This document shows, piece by piece, positions 16,100 to 24,883 of a stretch of DNA of 33,778 bases (position 1 is its first letter; the number at the start of each line of letters is the position of its first letter). The stretch is from Leptospiraceae bacterium (GTDB lineage: Bacteria; Spirochaetota; Leptospiria; Leptospirales; Leptonemataceae), in NCBI GenBank assembly GCA_026418015.1, contig JAOACE010000003.1, positions 1 through 33,778 of the forward strand, in the 5' to 3' direction. The notes beneath the pieces are model-generated. The model did not search any database and had not been told where the DNA came from. It was given only the letters and a program-made list of their open reading frames with translations. The position numbers and the translations under genes are program-made.

Positions 16100-17272
16100 A
16101 TGGACTTATCGTTGTTATCATTATACGAAAATAATCATCCCACACAAGAAAATTTAAACATATACCAGCAAATAGAAAAAGAATTAAACCTAACAAAAAT
16201 TCAAGAGGGATTTTTTTTTCGCAGAAAAACCTTTAAAGTCGACAAAGAAAAGATCGATAACCTGTTTCCTTTTAGTGGCATATTAGATATACTAGGAAAA
16301 TTAATCGAGATGGAACCAGAAGAGGTTCTTTTTATCGATATAGAAGCAATAGGTTTAACCTTTAACACATCGAATTTTCCTTTTTTAGTGGGATTGGGTT
16401 ATTATTCCGAAGAAAATTTTATTTTAGATCAATATTTGCTTTTAGATATTAGCTTAGAGCCATTGCATTTGGAATATTTAGAAAAATATATAAATAAATA
16501 TAAATATATAGCATCCTTTAATGGAAAAAAATTCGATATCCCTTTGTTAAAATCGCGTTTTTATTTTTATGGCAAAAAACTGGAAGAAAACTTCCATCAC
16601 TTTGATATTTATGTTATTTGGAAAAGGCTTCTGCCTAATAAATTTTCTGGTGGTTATAGCCAAAAAAACTTAGAAAACAAGATTCTGAATTTTTTTAGAG
16701 AGGATGATATCGATGGTTCGCGCGTTCCCGAAATCTTTTTTGATTGGCAAAAATACCAAAAGTATGATGAATTTTCGAAGATCATCCATCACAACGAATG
16801 GGATGTTTTTAATCTATTTTTGCTGTTTGTGGAAGCCTTAGATTTTATCAAAAACAAAAAAGATACATTGAATACGAAAATACAAATAGGAAAGATCTTT
16901 TATAAAAATAATTACTACAAAGAGACCATCAAACTATTAGAAAACTACTTACCTCAAAACCTAGAAGAAATGATCCAAAAATACACACTCTTGTATAAAA
17001 CTTATTACAAAATGCAGGATTATCCTAAAGCAGTTTCAAGTTTAAAAAAACTTATCGAAATAAAAAAAGATCCAAAAGAAATTTTGTTGTTAATTCGCAT
17101 CCTACAAAACAAATTAAAAAATATACAAGAAGCAATCCAGTACATCGATATTTTAATTGACTACATAAAAAATTTTCCTGTCGATACAAAAAATCCTTAT
17201 TTACAGGTTGCATCCTTAAAAAAAAGAAAAGAAAAGCTATTTGCATTGTATGAACCTAAACCAGGTCATTAA
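16100..17272 (+). CDS. mrfB: YprB/MrfB-like 3'-5' exonuclease with TPR-like tail
   Basis: A 390-residue protein. The RNase H-like exonuclease domain (about 70-250) shows the DEDD elements Asp80 and Glu82 (FIDIEAIG), Asp146 (FNGKKFDIP), Asp169 (HFDIY) and the H-x-x-x-x-D pair His230/Asp235 (HHNEWD). The C-terminal part (about 265-385) consists of TPR-like helices. In Bacillus subtilis MrfB works with the helicase MrfA in repairing mitomycin C adducts, independently of UvrA. Here the helicase gene follows with a 23-base overlap, the same order, which supports the call. TTGCCA at 16063-16068 is 31 bases before the ATG, without a ribosome site. Confidence 0.82.
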   Translation: MDLSLLSLYENNHPTQENLNIYQQIEKELNLTKIQEGFFFRRKTFKVDKEKIDNLFPFSGILDILGKLIEMEPEEVLFIDIEAIGLTFNTSNFPFLVGLGYYSEENFILDQYLLLDISLEPLHLEYLEKYINKYKYIASFNGKKFDIPLLKSRFYFYGKKLEENFHHFDIYVIWKRLLPNKFSGGYSQKNLENKILNFFREDDIDGSRVPEIFFDWQKYQKYDEFSKIIHHNEWDVFNLFLLFVEALDFIKNKKDTLNTKIQIGKIFYKNNYYKETIKLLENYLPQNLEEMIQKYTLLYKTYYKMQDYPKAVSSLKKLIEIKKDPKEILLLIRILQNKLKNIQEAIQYIDILIDYIKNFPVDTKNPYLQVASLKKRKEKLFALYEPKPGH

Positions 17273-19571
17273 TTTTTTTCTGAACGATCCTTATTTTTCC
17301 CAACAAATCAAACATTGTATTAGAATACCAGAAAAATTTCCTGAATATAAAGATTTTCCTTCGGAGTTTGATCCACGACTCGTAGAAGCACTAAAAAAAA
17401 GAAACATCAATAAGCTTTATCTTCATCAATATCAAGCTTATGAACTGGTAAAAAACAAAAAAAATGTTCTATTAACAACATCAACTGCATCCGGAAAAAC
17501 ATTGGCTTTTATTCTTCCAATCATACAGCATAAAATTCAGAATCCAGAATCGCGAACATTGTTGTTATATCCAACAAAAGCATTATCGCGCGATCAAGAG
17601 AATTGGATACAAAACTTATGTAATGATCTTGGCTTAAAGATTGGTGTTTTTACTTACGATGGCGATACATCTACATCGATTAGAAAAAAGATTCGCGAAT
17701 CTGGCGATTTTATTATAACAAACCCGGATATGCTACATGCTAGCATAATACCTCAGCACACAAGTTGGATTCAACTCTTTGAGCACTTAGACTTTATTGT
17801 GATAGACGAAGTCCATACCTATAAAGGAATCTTTGGTAGCCATTTTGCGAATCTTTTAAGAAGATTGTACAGAATTGCGAATTTTTACCAGAAGGATCCA
17901 CAAATCATTTCTGCTTCTGCAACTATTGGTAATCCTAAGGAATTTATAGAAAAGTTAACAGAAAAATCCTTCGAAATCATATCGAACGATGCATCTGGAC
18001 ATGGAGAGAAGGTTTATTTTTTTTATAATCCTCCTAAGGTAATAGAAAATCCTTATCAACAAAACTTTTTAAGAATTCCAGAAGAATTCAACATAAAAAA
18101 TTTTTATCGCGTTTCTGCATTAAAAGAAGCCATTCGCATCGCAGAAATACTCATAAAAAATCAAATATCCACCATTATCTTTTGTAGAAGTAGAAAACAA
18201 GTAGAACTCTTAACCAACTACTTAAAAGAACAATGTCCAGAAAATCAACATCAAATCCAAGCATATAGAAGTGGGTATTTACCCGAAGAAAGAAGAAAAA
18301 TAGAAAAAGATTTAAGAAATAAAAAAATTATCGCTGTTATTAGTACAAATGCATTGGAATTGGGCATTGATATTGGTAGTTTAGAGGTTTCCATTTCTGT
18401 TGGATATCCTGGAACGATTCACTCTCTTTTTCAACAAGCAGGTAGAGCTGGTCGAAAAACAGAAATTTCTCTTTCTATTTTGATTGCCAGTCAAAATAGT
18501 ATGGATCAATATATCATAAAACATCCAGAATACATTACAAAAAATAATCCTGAAAATGTTCGCATTAACCCTAACAATTTATGGATTGTTTCGGAACATC
18601 TAAAATGTTCTCTTTCCGAAAAGCCCTTTCGAGAAAACGAAAAATTTGGAAATTATCCGAATATTAAAGAATTATTAGAATATTTTTTAAATAAAAAAAT
18701 CATCGTAAAAAGAGATAATCAATATTTTTGGTGTGGAGAACCATTTCCTTCTAATTCATTTAGCCTAAGAAGTGGTCCCAAACAAAATTTTGTAATTATC
18801 GATACAACAGATCCAGCACAAGAAAAGGTAATCGGGGAAATCGATTTTTTTTCTGCTCCTTTGTTCATACATCCACAAGCAATTTATCTTCATCAAACAG
18901 AAACCTATTTTGTAGAAGAACTTTTATGGGACGATAGAATTGCCAAAGTAAGGCAGATAGATACAGATTACTATACCGAAGCAGAAGAAAAGATTCAGAT
19001 AAAGCCATTATACAACGAAAAGATCTTCGAAACATCATCGATAGAAATCTACAAAGGCGAAATTTCCATTTTTTCTACCCCTACAATTTTTAAAAAGATC
19101 AAATTTTATACACACGAAAACATCGGTTGGGGCGAAATCCAATTACCTGAACTAGAAATGCACACACAAAGTTTTTGGATTCTTTTTGAACCATCGTTTT
19201 TCGAAGATAAACACAAAGGAATTCTACTTGCATCTACGGCTCATAGTCTTTCGCTAATTTCTACGATTATTGCCATGTGTGAAAAAAATGACGTACGATT
19301 TATCCCAGAAGTGAAAGATCCCTTCTACGAAAAACCCTGCATCTATGTTTATGATAATTTTCCCGGTGGTTTAGAAATCAGTTATTTTATCTACAACAAT
19401 TTCGAAACGATTCTAGAAGAAACTATTCGAAACATCAATATATGTGATTGCGAAAAAGGATGTCCAGCCTGCATAGGATTAGCCTATCAACAAGAGGACA
19501 CCACACTCAACTTTAAAGATTTAACAAAAAAATATCTGACAAAACTGTTATCGCTTTTTAAAAACACTTAA
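17250..19571 (+). CDS. mrfA: MrfA/YprA-like DEAD/DEAH helicase with C-terminal zinc-binding domain
   Basis: A 773-residue helicase counted from the ATG at 17250 (a TTG at 17241 adds three residues). Motifs in order: Q-motif-like YLHQYQAYEL, Walker A TSTASGKT, DEVH (motif II), SASAT (motif III), and in the second RecA domain STNALELGIDIGSLE and QQAGRAGRK (motif VI). The last part carries the DUF1998 domain with the four-cysteine cluster C-D-C-x4-C-P-A-C, as in MrfA. It is a 3'-5' DNA translocase that acts with the exonuclease MrfB at crosslinks or bulky adducts. The gene's 3' end overlaps the convergent NYN nuclease gene by 24 bases. Confidence 0.88.
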   Translation: MNLNQVINFFLNDPYFSQQIKHCIRIPEKFPEYKDFPSEFDPRLVEALKKRNINKLYLHQYQAYELVKNKKNVLLTTSTASGKTLAFILPIIQHKIQNPESRTLLLYPTKALSRDQENWIQNLCNDLGLKIGVFTYDGDTSTSIRKKIRESGDFIITNPDMLHASIIPQHTSWIQLFEHLDFIVIDEVHTYKGIFGSHFANLLRRLYRIANFYQKDPQIISASATIGNPKEFIEKLTEKSFEIISNDASGHGEKVYFFYNPPKVIENPYQQNFLRIPEEFNIKNFYRVSALKEAIRIAEILIKNQISTIIFCRSRKQVELLTNYLKEQCPENQHQIQAYRSGYLPEERRKIEKDLRNKKIIAVISTNALELGIDIGSLEVSISVGYPGTIHSLFQQAGRAGRKTEISLSILIASQNSMDQYIIKHPEYITKNNPENVRINPNNLWIVSEHLKCSLSEKPFRENEKFGNYPNIKELLEYFLNKKIIVKRDNQYFWCGEPFPSNSFSLRSGPKQNFVIIDTTDPAQEKVIGEIDFFSAPLFIHPQAIYLHQTETYFVEELLWDDRIAKVRQIDTDYYTEAEEKIQIKPLYNEKIFETSSIEIYKGEISIFSTPTIFKKIKFYTHENIGWGEIQLPELEMHTQSFWILFEPSFFEDKHKGILLASTAHSLSLISTIIAMCEKNDVRFIPEVKDPFYEKPCIYVYDNFPGGLEISYFIYNNFETILEETIRNINICDCEKGCPACIGLAYQQEDTTLNFKDLTKKYLTKLLSLFKNT

Positions 19572-20039
19572 CCAATAATCCATTTCTTTTTTGGAGATGG
19601 TTTCTGGTTTTTCTTGGACTTCCTTTACTTCTTGCGTTACTTCTTTAAACCAAAGATAAAAGTCTTCGGAAGATTGATATTCATACTTGTATTTTTTTGT
19701 AAAATTTTGAACCTTCTTATCAGAACTAATAACTCGAATTCCCGATACATTGTTTAAACGTTTGTTTTTGATAAACTCTTCGATCAGAGAATCCGCAGAA
19801 CTTTCATGACTATAATAACAATGTATACCATGTAATACCTCTTGATAGGTATCATCTCCGCGAAATTTCTTGCCGTCGAAAAAAACATAAATCTTATGCT
19901 GTTTTTTTAATCGATTCGATAGATAGCTTAGGTATTCAACAAGCCCCATCATCGCTTTGTCTAATTCGTTATTAAACATAAAATTTTCTAATTCGTGGAA
20001 TTTATAAATTAAATTAAAACCATCAACTACTAATATCAT
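19548..20039 (-). CDS. NYN-domain (YacP/Rae1-like) ribonuclease
   Basis: A 163-residue protein starting at the ATG at 20039, which has a strong GGAGG site just upstream; longer in-frame starts up to 20171 lie in the neighbouring gene and lack any family similarity. The NYN (PIN-like) fold is visible: MILVVDGFNLIY with the first catalytic Asp, YVFFDGKKFRGDDTY, SADSLIEEFI with the third acidic position, and GIRVISSDKKVQ with the last. YacP/Rae1 of Bacillus cleaves mRNA at the ribosome A site; that role is only possible here. It starts 17 bases inside the 3' end of the upstream flavin-fold gene, so the two are coupled. Confidence 0.8.
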   Translation of the reverse strand: MILVVDGFNLIYKFHELENFMFNNELDKAMMGLVEYLSYLSNRLKKQHKIYVFFDGKKFRGDDTYQEVLHGIHCYYSHESSADSLIEEFIKNKRLNNVSGIRVISSDKKVQNFTKKYKYEYQSSEDFYLWFKEVTQEVKEVQEKPETISKKEMDYWLSVFKKR

Positions 20040-20499
20040 CTTCGTACCTCCAAATTGTTTTATGTCCAAATCGAACTCTATTGTTGGTAAATTTAATCCA
20101 ATAGGGGAAAATGCCCCACAAAGAAGAAGGAATTTCCTTTGCTTCGGGAAATTGTTCACAGTATTTATCATAAATATTTTTTAAGTTTAATCGATGATTC
20201 TCGTAGATAAAAATAGAATTTTCGGTAATATCCTGAGTGTGTTCTAAAAACTTACAAATGCCCATTAATTGCACTCCTTGAATCTCTTTTACGTTTCTCG
20301 TATGTCGAAAAATAGATACAGAAACCGTCGGAAACTTTAATATATGTTGAGAATGATTTGTATTTAAATCCGACAGAAAAAATATAACGTTATTCAAAAA
20401 AAGATAGAAAAGTGGAGCACTATAAGGATTTTTACCATCAAACGTAGATAAAGTTAAAACAAAATTATTAGAGAGAAAATCAAAAATATCCGATTGCAT
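20023..20499 (-). CDS. YhbP-like pyridoxamine 5'-phosphate oxidase-fold protein
   Basis: A 158-residue protein of the FMN-binding split-barrel fold, close to the YhbP/UPF0306 type: VLTLSTFDGKNPYSAPLFYLF, FFLSDLNTNHSQHI, then VSVSIF and IQGVQLMGICKFLE, with a C-terminal WIKFTNNRVRFGHKTIWRY. FMN or a related flavin is the likely ligand; the substrate is unknown. No role in vitamin B6 synthesis should be assumed, as family members of this branch are not PdxH. It is the first gene of a pair with the NYN nuclease. Its ATG at 20499 overlaps, in the opposite direction, the region just before hemJ. Confidence 0.75.
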   Translation of the reverse strand: MQSDIFDFLSNNFVLTLSTFDGKNPYSAPLFYLFLNNVIFFLSDLNTNHSQHILKFPTVSVSIFRHTRNVKEIQGVQLMGICKFLEHTQDITENSIFIYENHRLNLKNIYDKYCEQFPEAKEIPSSLWGIFPYWIKFTNNRVRFGHKTIWRYEDDISS

Positions 20500-20532
20500 A
20501 GTAAATATTTAATACAAAAAGGAGTTTTGTCA

Positions 20533-20958
20533 ATGATTTATTTATGGATAAAAGCATTTCACATTATTTTTATGGTGGCTTGGTTTGCTGGAATGTTCTA
20601 CATTTGGAGACTATTTGTTTATCACATGGAAAATCCTCACAAAGAAGTAAAAGAACAGTTAGCCATCATGGAAAAAAAACTCTACAAAATTATCATGACT
20701 CCCGCGATGATTTTAACAGTTTTGTTGGGAATCATTATGCTAATTATGAACTGGGATTATTTTATTCATGTAAAATGGATTTGGATTAAGATCCTCATTG
20801 TTTTATTCTTAATCTATTGGCATTTTTTAGCATATTATTACATCAAGCAATTTGATCAAAATCAATCTTATCCATCCAAGCGATTTCGCGTTATGAACGA
20901 AATCCCTACTCTTATATTAATTGCAGTGGTTCTTCTGGCAATCTTAAAACCATTCTGA
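20533..20958 (+). CDS. hemJ: HemJ-type protoporphyrinogen IX oxidase
   Basis: A 141-residue integral membrane protein starting at the ATG at 20533, set by the AAGGAG site at about 20519-20524; an upstream ATG at 20494 would place this site inside the gene. Four hydrophobic segments are visible. The family pattern LWIKAFHIIFMVAWFAGMFYIWRLFVYH includes the conserved His10 and the Arg/His segment, and the central IIMTPAM and KWIWIKI helices match HemJ. The enzyme oxidises protoporphyrinogen IX to protoporphyrin IX in haem synthesis. No other haem gene lies in the window. Confidence 0.85.
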   Translation: MIYLWIKAFHIIFMVAWFAGMFYIWRLFVYHMENPHKEVKEQLAIMEKKLYKIIMTPAMILTVLLGIIMLIMNWDYFIHVKWIWIKILIVLFLIYWHFLAYYYIKQFDQNQSYPSKRFRVMNEIPTLILIAVVLLAILKPF

Positions 20959-20995
20959 TTCATTTAATAAGCATGCAAAAAATGTTTTTTTTATC

Positions 20996-21014
20996 AATCA
21001 AATTTTGATTTTTT
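20996..21014 (+). terminator. Weak terminator after hemJ
   Basis: The 15-base palindrome AATCAAATTTTGATT (20996-21010) folds to a short all-weak stem and runs into a T tract. The surrounding 145-base gap between hemJ and the convergent permease is otherwise AT-rich, with no frame I would call a gene. It is the only convergent junction in the window with room for a terminator. Confidence 0.35.
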
Positions 21015-21103
21015 ATGGACCCAACAATAGCGATATTGATTGAAAGATTGATATTTTAAAAAATTCGAAGCCAAAAAATAAGCAAATTTTTCTCAACACA
21101 AAT

Positions 21104-22354
21104 TCATTTTAAATACAAATCAACAAGATAAATATACCCATAATAGATCAAACCACTAAGGATAGTTAAAATCATTCCTAATTTAGTAAATTCCCAAACC
21201 GAGATGTGTTCTTTATTTCTTTCTGCATTTTGAATAATAATTACATTACTTGCAGCACCAAGAATTGTAAAATTACCTGCAATCGTACTCGATGCAGCTA
21301 ATGCAATCAGTTGTGGAATCGTTGGGTTTGGTCCTAAAAATCCTAAAAACAAGATTACCAATGGCACGTTAGAAATAAATTGACTCACTATTATTCCAAT
21401 CAAAAAAATTATTTCTAAAGAATGAATGTTTAGTTTGTTTATATATCTCTGGAAAAAATTCGAATCCCACACACTTTGCATTAGGATAAACATTGCAATA
21501 AAAAATATAATTGTATACCAATCGATGGATTTTAGAATTTCCCAGCGTCTGTTAGAAAATAAAATAATGATAGAACTACTAATAATTGCAATATAAACAA
21601 GCTCAAAATGAAATGATATATTAAAAATATAACTAAATATTTTTATAAAAATCATTATAATAATAATCCATAAAGATATTTTACTTAAATTTGCTAATTT
21701 TGGGTCTTTGATTTCTGGCTCTTTATGAACAATAGGAATCGATGTAAAATATTCTTTATAAAATATTTTAATAATTAGATATATTAAATAAAGATTAATA
21801 ATAGTAGGAATAAACAAATATTTAATAAAATTAATAAATGGATGTGGTAATGCTGGGCTTGTTGCAATTACTAAATTCTGAGGATTACCAATAGGACTCA
21901 TTACACTTCCAATAGTAATAGAATATGCAAGTGCTAAAAGTAAGATTTTCGCAGGGATTTTATGATCCTTAGAAAATTGAATCACTACCATAGTTCCAAT
22001 AATAGCAATTGTATCGTTCATAAGAATTGCAGAAAAAAAACCCATCAAGAAAATTATGTAAATCAACAGTTTATCTGTACTATTTGCTTTGTTAAAAAAA
22101 TGATACGAAATTTTACTTAAATAACCGCTTTTGTATAAAGCTTCGCCTACAATGAACATTCCAACAAGAAAAAAGATAATTTCGAAGTTAATGGATTCCA
22201 CCGCTCGTCTTATAGAGATCTGAAACGTACCTATAGAAAGCAAAGCACCCAAAGACATAATCTGCCATATTTTTAGTTCTAAGTTGCCCCATCGACGGAA
22301 AGTAATCAAAAGAAAAACAAATGCTAGAATTATCACAGAAAATGGTATATCCAT
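21104..22354 (-). CDS. SLC13/ArsB-NhaD superfamily permease
   Basis: A 416-residue inner-membrane transporter with about 11-12 hydrophobic segments. Two pseudo-repeats are marked by MNDTIAIIGTMVV with SPIGNPQNLVIAT in the first half and ISNVPLVILF with ILGAASNVII in the second, the family's substrate/ion-binding loops. The superfamily carries dicarboxylates, citrate, sulfate or arsenite coupled to ions; sequence alone does not decide. The start is taken as the ATG at 22354 (a TTG at 22363 is also in frame). It lies 88 bases after the outer-membrane barrel gene on the same strand and could be the inner-membrane part of the same uptake route. The arsC-like gene at the left end is not linked. 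Confidence 0.8.
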   Translation of the reverse strand: MDIPFSVIILAFVFLLITFRRWGNLELKIWQIMSLGALLSIGTFQISIRRAVESINFEIIFFLVGMFIVGEALYKSGYLSKISYHFFNKANSTDKLLIYIIFLMGFFSAILMNDTIAIIGTMVVIQFSKDHKIPAKILLLALAYSITIGSVMSPIGNPQNLVIATSPALPHPFINFIKYLFIPTIINLYLIYLIIKIFYKEYFTSIPIVHKEPEIKDPKLANLSKISLWIIIIMIFIKIFSYIFNISFHFELVYIAIISSSIIILFSNRRWEILKSIDWYTIIFFIAMFILMQSVWDSNFFQRYINKLNIHSLEIIFLIGIIVSQFISNVPLVILFLGFLGPNPTIPQLIALAASSTIAGNFTILGAASNVIIIQNAERNKEHISVWEFTKLGMILTILSGLIYYGYIYLVDLYLK

Positions 22355-22442
22355 AAAAGACAAATTTTTTGCTTTGTTTTTACATAAAAGAATTTTATCG
22401 AAGATGATTCTTTTTATATTTTATAGTATTTTTATAAATTAT

Positions 22443-23942
22443 CTAAAATTTTTGTTGGATGTAAATAGAATATTCTCGTAGAGTATCGCCATTTTTAATA
22501 TCGTTTACAACTTTGTATGCATCGCCAGCATTAAAATAAGCAAATTGCATTTTAATAGAAAAATTTACCCATGGTTTATAGACAATTTTTAGGTTCCATT
22601 CGGAACCATAATAATTTATGGGGTTTTTAAAATTGATTTGATTAAAAAATTGATTATATTCTATTACCGGTGTTTTATGAGTTTTATAAAAATAATATTG
22701 TGGTTCAAATGTAATTCCATCGAATAATTGGTACTCGATTTTTATTCCTTGTGCAACAATACCAGATAGAGAATCTACGTTAAGAATCGAATAACCTCCC
22801 GATGTATCGATGCCAATTTCCGAAAATTGATATGCACCTCCCGCACTTTTGTAAACATCTTTGTTATAATAGGAGGATGTGCCATCTGGATTTATACCCA
22901 TACGACCTGTTGCACCAGTTGCAACATAAGCAAGTTTTAGATAATTCCCTATTCTATAAGAAATTTCGAAATTTCCCGCATAAGCATTCTTTGGATATTT
23001 TTTTCTATTTTTTGGGAATGCATGATTCTGATCTTGTAAAAATTGATATACATCGGGAAAATATTGCTTTATAAAAGCATCGTTTTTTATGATCTTTGTT
23101 TCGCTAAATAAATATCCTTGTTGGTTTACAATATTTAAAAAAAGATTCAAGTTTTTTTCAGAATATTGCTGATGCATTCCTACCCAGTAATATTGATAGG
23201 TATCTTTTATATTATTAGCCTCTTTTTCTACGGGATCGCGTTTATAAACAAAATAAAACTGAGGAATCATATTAGAAAATCGAAATATTTTATAAATTGT
23301 ACTTACTAATTCTACATCTTTAAAATTTTCGTCAGAAAATCCGTTAGAATCATTATCTTTAAAAGAATTATCTTGTAACTTAAAATAAACAACTTCCCAC
23401 AAAGAATTTAATTCTTTAAATTCTTTTCGAAATCTAATTCCAGCATTAGAAGATGCTAATACCAATCCATCAGGAGTACTATAAGAAAATATTCCCATAT
23501 CGATTCTGAATAAATGATTTTTGTTTAGAATGGTTAAACGCAATTCTCTTGTTTCTACGTTTGTTGCCCCACTTCCCGAACCACCACTTCCTGGTCCAAT
23601 AAGATTTTTTTCTTGTCCAAAGGTTATATCTCCTACCTCTATTCCATAATATACTTCTGTAAAGGTATTCGGAGAAAATAAAAAGTTTAGTCGAAATCGA
23701 ATTCTATGTTCATCTCTTTTTTCTTTGCATGGCGTATTTGGTGTTACAGTAGAATCTAGATAAACTTCCCAAGGATTTGGGCATGTTTCTTTTGTTTGTC
23801 TTGTTGTTAAAATATCTCGCGAAAGATAAAAGCTTCTAAATAAAATATCTCCATCGTAGAGTAAGTTCGTTGATTTTTCTTGTGCATACAAGGAACTTAA
23901 ATAAAATCCTATTAAGATAATAATCAATCTTTTAAGAATCAT
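22443..23942 (-). CDS. Outer-membrane beta-barrel (porin-like) protein
   Basis: A 499-residue protein with a signal peptide (residues 1-20, ending in SLYAQ). The mature protein is rich in alternating hydrophobic/polar strands with many Tyr and Phe, contains a Gly/Ser loop (GPGSGGSGSG) near residue 120, and ends in IYIQQKF, a terminal Phe typical of barrels handled by the Bam machinery. I cannot place it in a named family; an alginate-export-like porin is one possibility. The ATG at 23942 overlaps the stop of the upstream binding-protein gene (ATGA at 23939-23942), which fixes the start and suggests coupled synthesis. Confidence 0.7.
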   Translation of the reverse strand: MILKRLIIILIGFYLSSLYAQEKSTNLLYDGDILFRSFYLSRDILTTRQTKETCPNPWEVYLDSTVTPNTPCKEKRDEHRIRFRLNFLFSPNTFTEVYYGIEVGDITFGQEKNLIGPGSGGSGSGATNVETRELRLTILNKNHLFRIDMGIFSYSTPDGLVLASSNAGIRFRKEFKELNSLWEVVYFKLQDNSFKDNDSNGFSDENFKDVELVSTIYKIFRFSNMIPQFYFVYKRDPVEKEANNIKDTYQYYWVGMHQQYSEKNLNLFLNIVNQQGYLFSETKIIKNDAFIKQYFPDVYQFLQDQNHAFPKNRKKYPKNAYAGNFEISYRIGNYLKLAYVATGATGRMGINPDGTSSYYNKDVYKSAGGAYQFSEIGIDTSGGYSILNVDSLSGIVAQGIKIEYQLFDGITFEPQYYFYKTHKTPVIEYNQFFNQINFKNPINYYGSEWNLKIVYKPWVNFSIKMQFAYFNAGDAYKVVNDIKNGDTLREYSIYIQQKF

Positions 23943-24796
23943 TGGGATAACCAATTTCTTGATTCTAAATATTTTGATACAATGGCTTTGAGTTTTCCAT
24001 TAATTTCGATTTGCTTTATAAAGGTATTAATAAATAATAACAACTCTATTTCGTCTGGTGGTATCATGATAGAAACATATTCTTGTATATAAGTATCTAA
24101 TATTAAATGAAATTGTTCTGTTATAGTGGGATTTTTGATAGCGTAAGCTTTAATTAAAATTAAATCCGAAATAAATAGATCATTTTCTCCGTTTAAGACC
24201 GAATCTAATGCATCCTGATTGGTTTTGTAAACTATAATTTCGTGTCGTAAAAATTCTGTGTTTTCCTGTAACAATGTCTGATAAATTGTATTTTCTTTGA
24301 TAGCAATTTTTAGTTTAGGTAATTGAACAATGTCACCTATATTTTGAATTTTTGTTTTTGGAAAATCTATTGCAAGTGATTCGCGTGGCAACTTCGCTTT
24401 ATTTAATATTCCTGCTGGTGTAGTAATCAAATAAGGATAAGAAAAATTTACCGCTAAACTTCGTTGTATATCTGTCGAAACACCACCAAAGGATAAATCC
24501 ACCTGCTTATTGGAAGTCCAAATAATAAGTTCATCAATATTTCCATATACCAATTTATAGTTTATCTCTAAGTATTTACACAGAAGTTGGATGATTTCTA
24601 CATCGATCCCAGGATATCGAATATTTTCTGTTGTATATGGTAGATGATTTTTTTGTACACCTACAACAATTTCTTTGTTTGTAAGAATTTTGTTTAATAA
24701 TCCTTTACGATTTTTTATCGCAAGTTCTTTATAATTTTGAGCATAAATATTTAGAGTAAAAAACAAAACTAACCCAATAAAGCGATAAAATTTCAT
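23939..24796 (-). CDS. Periplasmic solute-binding protein, family 3 type
   Basis: A 285-residue protein with a signal peptide ending near residue 19 (NIYAQ). The family 3 binding-protein layout follows: IVVGVQKNHLPYTT, GIDVEIIQLLCKYL, DLSFGGVSTDIQRSLAVNFSYPYLIT, and the second lobe with KIAIKENTIYQTLL. Such proteins usually bind amino acids or small carboxylates for ABC importers. No ABC membrane or ATPase gene lies near. Instead the gene is coupled to an outer-membrane barrel and followed by an SLC13-type permease, so it may serve a different uptake system or act as a sensor. Confidence 0.78.
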   Translation of the reverse strand: MKFYRFIGLVLFFTLNIYAQNYKELAIKNRKGLLNKILTNKEIVVGVQKNHLPYTTENIRYPGIDVEIIQLLCKYLEINYKLVYGNIDELIIWTSNKQVDLSFGGVSTDIQRSLAVNFSYPYLITTPAGILNKAKLPRESLAIDFPKTKIQNIGDIVQLPKLKIAIKENTIYQTLLQENTEFLRHEIIVYKTNQDALDSVLNGENDLFISDLILIKAYAIKNPTITEQFHLILDTYIQEYVSIMIPPDEIELLLFINTFIKQIEINGKLKAIVSKYLESRNWLSQ

Positions 24797-24883
24797 GTGA
24801 GGTATTTTTACACAACAAAATATAAGTCAAATCAATTTAAAAAAAGATTGCTATTATCAAATGAATAATAATTAGGTTCTTTA

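Noticed and set aside
20039-20171. Longer N-terminus for the NYN nuclease
   Set aside because: The extra 44 residues are antiphase reading of the upstream gene. The strong GGAGG site and the family start at MILVVDG fix the start at 20039.
22802-23074. Plus-strand 90-codon frame inside the outer-membrane barrel gene, and similar frames at 4745, 7702, 30590 and 32863
   Set aside because: They lie fully inside well-supported genes in another frame, have no family similarity and no ribosome site.
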